Part shown: in pieces, positions 59,924 through 64,000 of the stretch | How the letters are laid out: each line of letters opens with the position of its first letter | How positions within the stretch are numbered: position 1 is the stretch's first letter | From: Hyalomma asiaticum | Taxonomy: Eukaryota > Arthropoda > Arachnida > Ixodida > Ixodidae | Length of the DNA: 64,000 nt | Direction: 5' to 3' | NCBI GenBank assembly: GCA_013339685.2 | Contig: CM023483.1 | Coordinates: 19,890,640-19,954,639, forward strand | Notes under the pieces: generated by a model | What the model was told of the DNA's origin: nothing | Database searches by the model: none | The model's input: the letters and a program-made list of their open reading frames with translations, nothing else | Translations under genes and position numbers: made by a program

Positions 59924-60834
59924 GCGTGGGATTTGGCCTTTCTGTGTTTTCTCTTTCTTTGTGTATTATTATTTTTTTATTCGAAGTGCGTAGTTAGTGA
60001 CACGCACTGCCAGGTTTTCATCTATCAGGCACGCAAAAGCAGCTGCAGGCACTCAGCATTCTCTAAAGAAAGGAGCCTCAGACGAAAATGCCAATCCGAG
60101 GGGGATGGGGCAGAGGGGTCCTGCAACAGAGAGCCTCTGTGGTCCCCAAAACAATGACTTTTCTATACTACGACATGCATTGCCGTCTTTTCCCCTCGCT
60201 TTTGGCTAATCCTTACCCCGTCCAAGTTAGTCGAGCTTCATGTGCGGCTCCGAAGAGTCCGAGTCAGGACTGCGCAAGGAAGCAATTTCAAAGTTGGGTG
60301 CTGCAAGGACTAATAGATATTCATAATAATTAGGCGCTTCGTAACCATCTTTAACGTTTCAAAGGAAGATCCGACAAACGTTTAAGGAAACTCGAGCTAA
60401 GAAAAACAACATTTTGCACACAGGCACAGATGCTCCCGGGGTTGCCAGTGACAGATAGTATTTATCGTGCATCTGGTGTGAACTCAAGATCAGTTCAGAG
60501 ACACACTATAATCCGCCCGTCAAAACAGATACGTAAACTACCGGCTGATACTAGTTTTCTGAATTTTTATCGTGGACAGTATGGTACACTTCTCACATTA
60601 AGGAATGTGTACTTCTAATTATTTCTAGAATATATAAATTTGATCCTTGAAATATGCCAGTTTGGTTTTGTGATATTTGCGCGAAGGGTCCCAGTATATT
60701 ACCTGTAACCGATTTGCAAGCACTGACCGTAAGCGTTCTAAACACAGTTTCTCCATTCCTACAAACATAAAGTAAGTTCAAACAATGTTCTGACCAGTGA
60801 GCTATCCCTAAACCTGAGACAATATGCGCCCTTT
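59924..60834. other. Intergenic, nothing recognised
   Basis: No gene or repeat is supported. Confidence 0.5.
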
Positions 60835-60902
60835 TACATTTTCTACTACATGTCTTACATTTTCTACTACATTTTCTACTACGTTACATTTTCTACTACA
60901 TG
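60835..60902. repeat. ACATTTTCTACT minisatellite
   Basis: Four copies of ACATTTTCTACTAC with variable short spacers. Confidence 0.9.
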
Positions 60903-61635
60903 TGTCTTCTGTATCTCTTTTCACTTTACACAGTCACACCGGTGCAGGCACAGAAAGCTGTTCCATCTGCTCGAGGTCGTTCGGCCGACCATGTGAAAAA
61001 ATGCAGCATGCCACCTATAAACGTATTCCTCACGTTCTTTCTCGAAGCATTCAGCGGAAGATTACAGTATGGCGGGTAGTCTTCCACACGATCGTACCAT
61101 ATAATATAGACTGCGCTGTTCCTCAGCCTCCCTTCTCTCGACGTTCCTTCCCCAAGGGGAAGCGGAGAACGTCACCAATTATGCAGCGAGCCGGCATGTC
61201 CGTCGCAAGCAGCTGCGCTGCTAGGCCACTTCATTGTTTGCAAAGCTATCCTCTGGGTGTTCAGGACTATCGTTTTTACATTTCTTGTTTTTTTTTCGAA
61301 CGTGGCAGGACCCCGCAGGCTGTTATGCAGATCGTGTGATTCTCAGCTCGAGCAGCTGTTTTACCTTCCCAGTGAGATGAGACCCAGGTGCTCAAACTTC
61401 TCCAACCGGCCGCAGATGGACCGACGCCACGATTTAGACTTTTTTTTTTTTCTTGGATGGTGCGTCAAGCATGGCTTCCGAGCCTTTCACGCAAACGCAG
61501 TGGCCTATTCACACTGCTTGTTCCTCCTGAATACCAACGAACCTTCAATGACATTTTCTGCTTTACTTTCCTTTTTTTTTTCGTGTGGGGTTCGTGAATT
61601 CGCTTTTTTATTTGGTGTTGGGGGAGGAGGCAGCT
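60903..61635. other. Intergenic, nothing recognised
   Basis: No gene is supported. T-rich runs at 61440 and 61569 create low-complexity open frames. Confidence 0.5.
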
Positions 61636-61680
61636 TTTAAATGCGAAGCATTTCTTAGCGAACTTCGGCGAGTTTGAGCG

Positions 61681-61766
<86 letters not shown>
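61681..61766. repeat. (TATC)n microsatellite
   Basis: Uninterrupted tetranucleotides between the left hairpin and the minisatellite array. Confidence 0.96.
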
Positions 61767-61780
61767 GCCGCCTACGATTT

Positions 61781-63560
61781 TGTGCTCTCCTGGCCGTTTC
61801 GCTAATGGGATGTTTACGAAAATTGGTATGCCACAAAATGACTGCATGAAGAACATAAATGACAGGTCATAACATGAAAATCATGATATGCATGTCATGA
61901 GCGGCATGATTTACATGCCACGGTCTTAGGGGTCTCCTGGCCGTTTCGCTAATGGGATTTATGCGAAAATTGGCATGGCACAACATGACTGCCTGACGAA
62001 CATAAATGGCAGGTCATAACATGAAAATCATGATATGCATGTCATGAGCGGCATGATTTACATGTCACAGTCTTGGTGCTCTCCTGGTCGCCTCGTTAAT
62101 GGGATGTATACAAAAATTGGTATGGCACAATATGACTGCATGGCGAACAAAAATGACAGGTCATAATATGAAGATCATGACATGCATGTCATAAATGACA
62201 TGATTTACATGCCACGCGTTTCGTTAATGGGACCCAAATACGCAAACTGGCATGCCACAACATGACTGCATCACAAACATAAATGACAGGTCATAACACG
62301 AAATTCATGACATGCATGTCATGAGTGACTTGATTTGCGTGCGACGGTCTTGGTGCTCTCCTGGCCGTTTCGTTCATGGGATGTATACGAAAATTGGTAT
62401 GCCACAACATGACTGCATGGCGAACATGAATGACAAGTCACAACATGAAAATCATGATATGCATGTCATCGGCGACATGATTTACATGCCACGCGTTTTG
62501 GTTAACGGGATGTATACGAAAATTGGCATGGCACAAGATGACTGCATCATGCACGTAAATGAAAGTTCATAACATGAAAATCATGAAATGCATGTCATGA
62601 ACCACATGATTTACATGTCACGGTCTTGGTGCTCTCTTGGCCGTTTCGTTAGTGTGATGTGTAGGAAAATTGGTATGCAACAATATGACTGGATGACGAA
62701 CATGAATGACAGGTCATAACATGAAAAGCATAACATGCATGTCATGGGCGGCATGATTTACATGCCAGGCTTTTCGTTAATGGGATGTATGCCCCAATTG
62801 CTATGGCACAACACGACAGCATGACGAACGTAAATGACAGGTCATAACATTAGAATCATGCCACGGGTGTCATGACCGGCATGATTTACATACATGCCAT
62901 GGTCCTGGCGCTACTGCCGTTTCGTTAATGGAATGTATGGGCTCTGTCTACTGACCAGAGGGCGCTACGTAGCTCTCATCGGACGGCTCCGTCGCGCACG
63001 GTTGAAACTGAGGCGACAGCGACGCGCGCGTTTCTTCGCTGCTTTCCGGGCGTGCTGCGAACCACACGAACGCTCGCTGCGTCGCCCTTTGGAACAGTTT
63101 ACCGCCGGTTTGGAGCGCGCGTCTCAAAGAACATAAAAAACGAAAGAAGGTGGGACGGGCCTGCTATACAGTTGGAGACGCGCATAGCGTTCGCGTATTT
63201 TCCTGTCACATTCTGCCCAATTTTGCTTCTTCTATCCGCCAGGCAGTGCATTCAGGCGCTGGCGTCGCACATGGAAAACTCTACTGCACGGAGCCTATAG
63301 GAAAATTGGTTTAGCACACAATGACTGCATGACGATCATAAATGACAGGTCATAACATGAAATCGTGACATGCATGTCATTAGCGGCATGATCTGCATGC
63401 CACTCGTTTCCTTAAAGGGATATAGACCGAAATTGCTATGGCACAACACGACTGCATGACGAACGTAAATGACAGGTCATAACGTTAGAATCATTACATG
63501 CGTGTATGAGCGGTATGGTTTACATGCCACAGTCTTGGTGCTCTTGTGGCCGTTTCGTTA
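61781..63560 (+). repeat. Minisatellite array, alternating ~148/~128-bp units
   Basis: Each unit contains GTTTCGTTAATGGGATGTAT, AAAATTGGTATGGCACAAC, ATGACTGCATGACGAACAT, AAATGACAGGTCATAACATG and ATGATTTACATGCCACG. Counting from TGGCCG or its equivalent, starts are near 61791, 61938, 62085, 62213, 62362, 62490, 62638, 62766 and 62914. Unit lengths are thus 147, 147, 128, 149, 128, 148, 128 and 148. The long form carries GGTCTTGGTGCTCTCCTGGC and the short form lacks it. Interrupted at 62939-63295, then resumes in shortened form. Confidence 0.92.
62936..63298. mobile_element. MITE-like insertion, 357 bp, TAT flanks
   Basis: The GC-rich block 62939-63295 interrupts the array exactly between GGAATGTAT and AGGAAAATTGG, which are contiguous in other units apart from small changes. 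The ends are loosely inverted (GGGCTCTGTCTACTG and complement GGCTCCGTGCAGTAG). TAT flanks both sides. An internal GGCGACAGCGACGC pairs with GCTGCGTCGCC. There is no transposase frame. Confidence 0.65.
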
Positions 63561-63670
63561 ACTTCATATGTACCAAACACGGTATATCGAGGCAACAATG
63601 CAAATTCATTTTACGTTCCTTATACGTGCTTCGCATTTCCTTGATTCCCACTACACGTGGGGTCTGCCAA

Positions 63671-64000
63671 TTTTTATTTATTCACTTTCTCCAACTCATG
63701 TTCTCCATCTTTCTCCTCCTCCCTCCGTATTTTTCTTCCCTTTTAGTGGTTGACCGGCTATCTCTATTCAAAGAAAGATATCCTTTTAATCAATCTTGTT
63801 GTTTTATCAGCCCCAGCGGCTTTCTCTCTTTTTTCTTTTTTTTATGTATACGTGTGCTACCCCTTAGCCAGTGCTTTATATAAGCTGCGTACGTGGAGAA
63901 AATTATGTTTTCTTTTCAGACGCAGACCTGTACGAGTTAAAGAAAAAAGAAAAGTAACTGATTACGATTTCAATCACTATCTGAAGAGAAAAAGTGAACA
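63671..64000. other. Intergenic, nothing recognised
   Basis: T-rich sequence; an open frame at 63506-63883 begins in repeat DNA and has no domain. Confidence 0.5.

Larger units (their letters stand above)
61636..63670 (+). mobile_element. Hairpin-ended element with internal tandem array
   Basis: The left end is TTTTAAATGCGAAGCATTTC (61636-61655), including a 6-bp stem with a GAA loop, followed by (CTAT)n and CTAGCCGCCTACG. The body is a minisatellite of ten or so diverged units to about 63560. The right end has GTGCTTCGCATTTCC (63627-63641), an inverted copy of the left 12-mer AAATGCGAAGCA. Then comes GATTCCCACTACACGTGGGGTC (63643-63664), a second hairpin. A 357-bp MITE-like insertion sits inside. 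No transposase, Rep or helicase frame is present, so it is non-autonomous. Hairpin ends around a tandem array are reminiscent of Helitron-related DINE-type elements, but I have no CTRR terminus and the class is open. Confidence 0.6.

Noticed and set aside
61781..63560. CRISPR-like array
   Set aside because: Repeats are ~128-148 bp and contiguous with no unique spacers, and the window is eukaryotic. It is a minisatellite.

Overview
This is an animal nuclear-genome window with no bacterial-style gene organisation. It is AT-leaning, packed with simple repeats and decayed transposons, and has no long host open reading frame. The best pointer to the organism is a tRNA-derived SINE present in at least eleven full, truncated or degraded copies. 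It matches, from memory, the Ruka-type SINE of hard ticks (Ixodidae, for example Rhipicephalus). A second tRNA-like SINE, several LINE 3' ends and other repeat motifs also look tick-like. I read the window as repeat-rich intergenic or intronic DNA of a metastriate tick.

Layout. 1-5.2 kb: sparse sequence with one copy of a hairpin-ended repeat family (2201-3190), a (TA)n tract and a tRNA-like SINE. 5.2-16 kb: mostly unannotatable, with an RTE-like LINE scrap, a 126-bp perfectly centred fold-back (11127-11252), dispersed repeats and one short candidate Cys-rich exon (9194-9271). 16.4-21 kb: a repeat with GGGCGAAGCTCC/GGAGCTTCGCCC ends, split by a 5'-truncated LINE; part of this composite and its right flank form a 1.64-kb direct tandem duplication (17676-20964). 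21-29 kb: mostly unique DNA with SINE fragments, one only 38 bp long yet flanked by a 12-bp duplication. 29.4-31 kb: a long (TA)n and a heavily decayed LINE. 32.8-36 kb: the best-preserved mobile element, a minus-strand LINE with endonuclease and reverse transcriptase remnants, interrupted by a SINE with a 14-bp target-site duplication. 36-44 kb: little recognisable. 44-46 kb: a LINE-like 3' end, then the GGGCGAAGCTCC repeat again, here split by a 719-bp Harbinger-like MITE with TTA duplications. 47-55 kb: a SINE cluster and two plus-strand LINE 3' ends. 55-61 kb: microsatellites and a small ACCGAAT hairpin cluster. 61.6-63.7 kb: a roughly 2-kb element whose interior is a minisatellite array of alternating ~148- and ~128-bp units, itself interrupted by a 357-bp MITE-like insertion.

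No host protein-coding gene can be called with confidence. The coding sequence present is retrotransposon-derived and broken by frameshifts, stops or insertions. Nested insertions give relative ages: LINE before SINE at 35 kb; hairpin-repeat before LINE before tandem duplication at 16-21 kb; repeat before MITE at 45 and 63 kb. Two families share termini built around the GCGAAGC mini-hairpin sequence, and one of them carries a tandem array. That is the part of the window most likely to be under-described. All calls come from reading the sequence; no database search was run.
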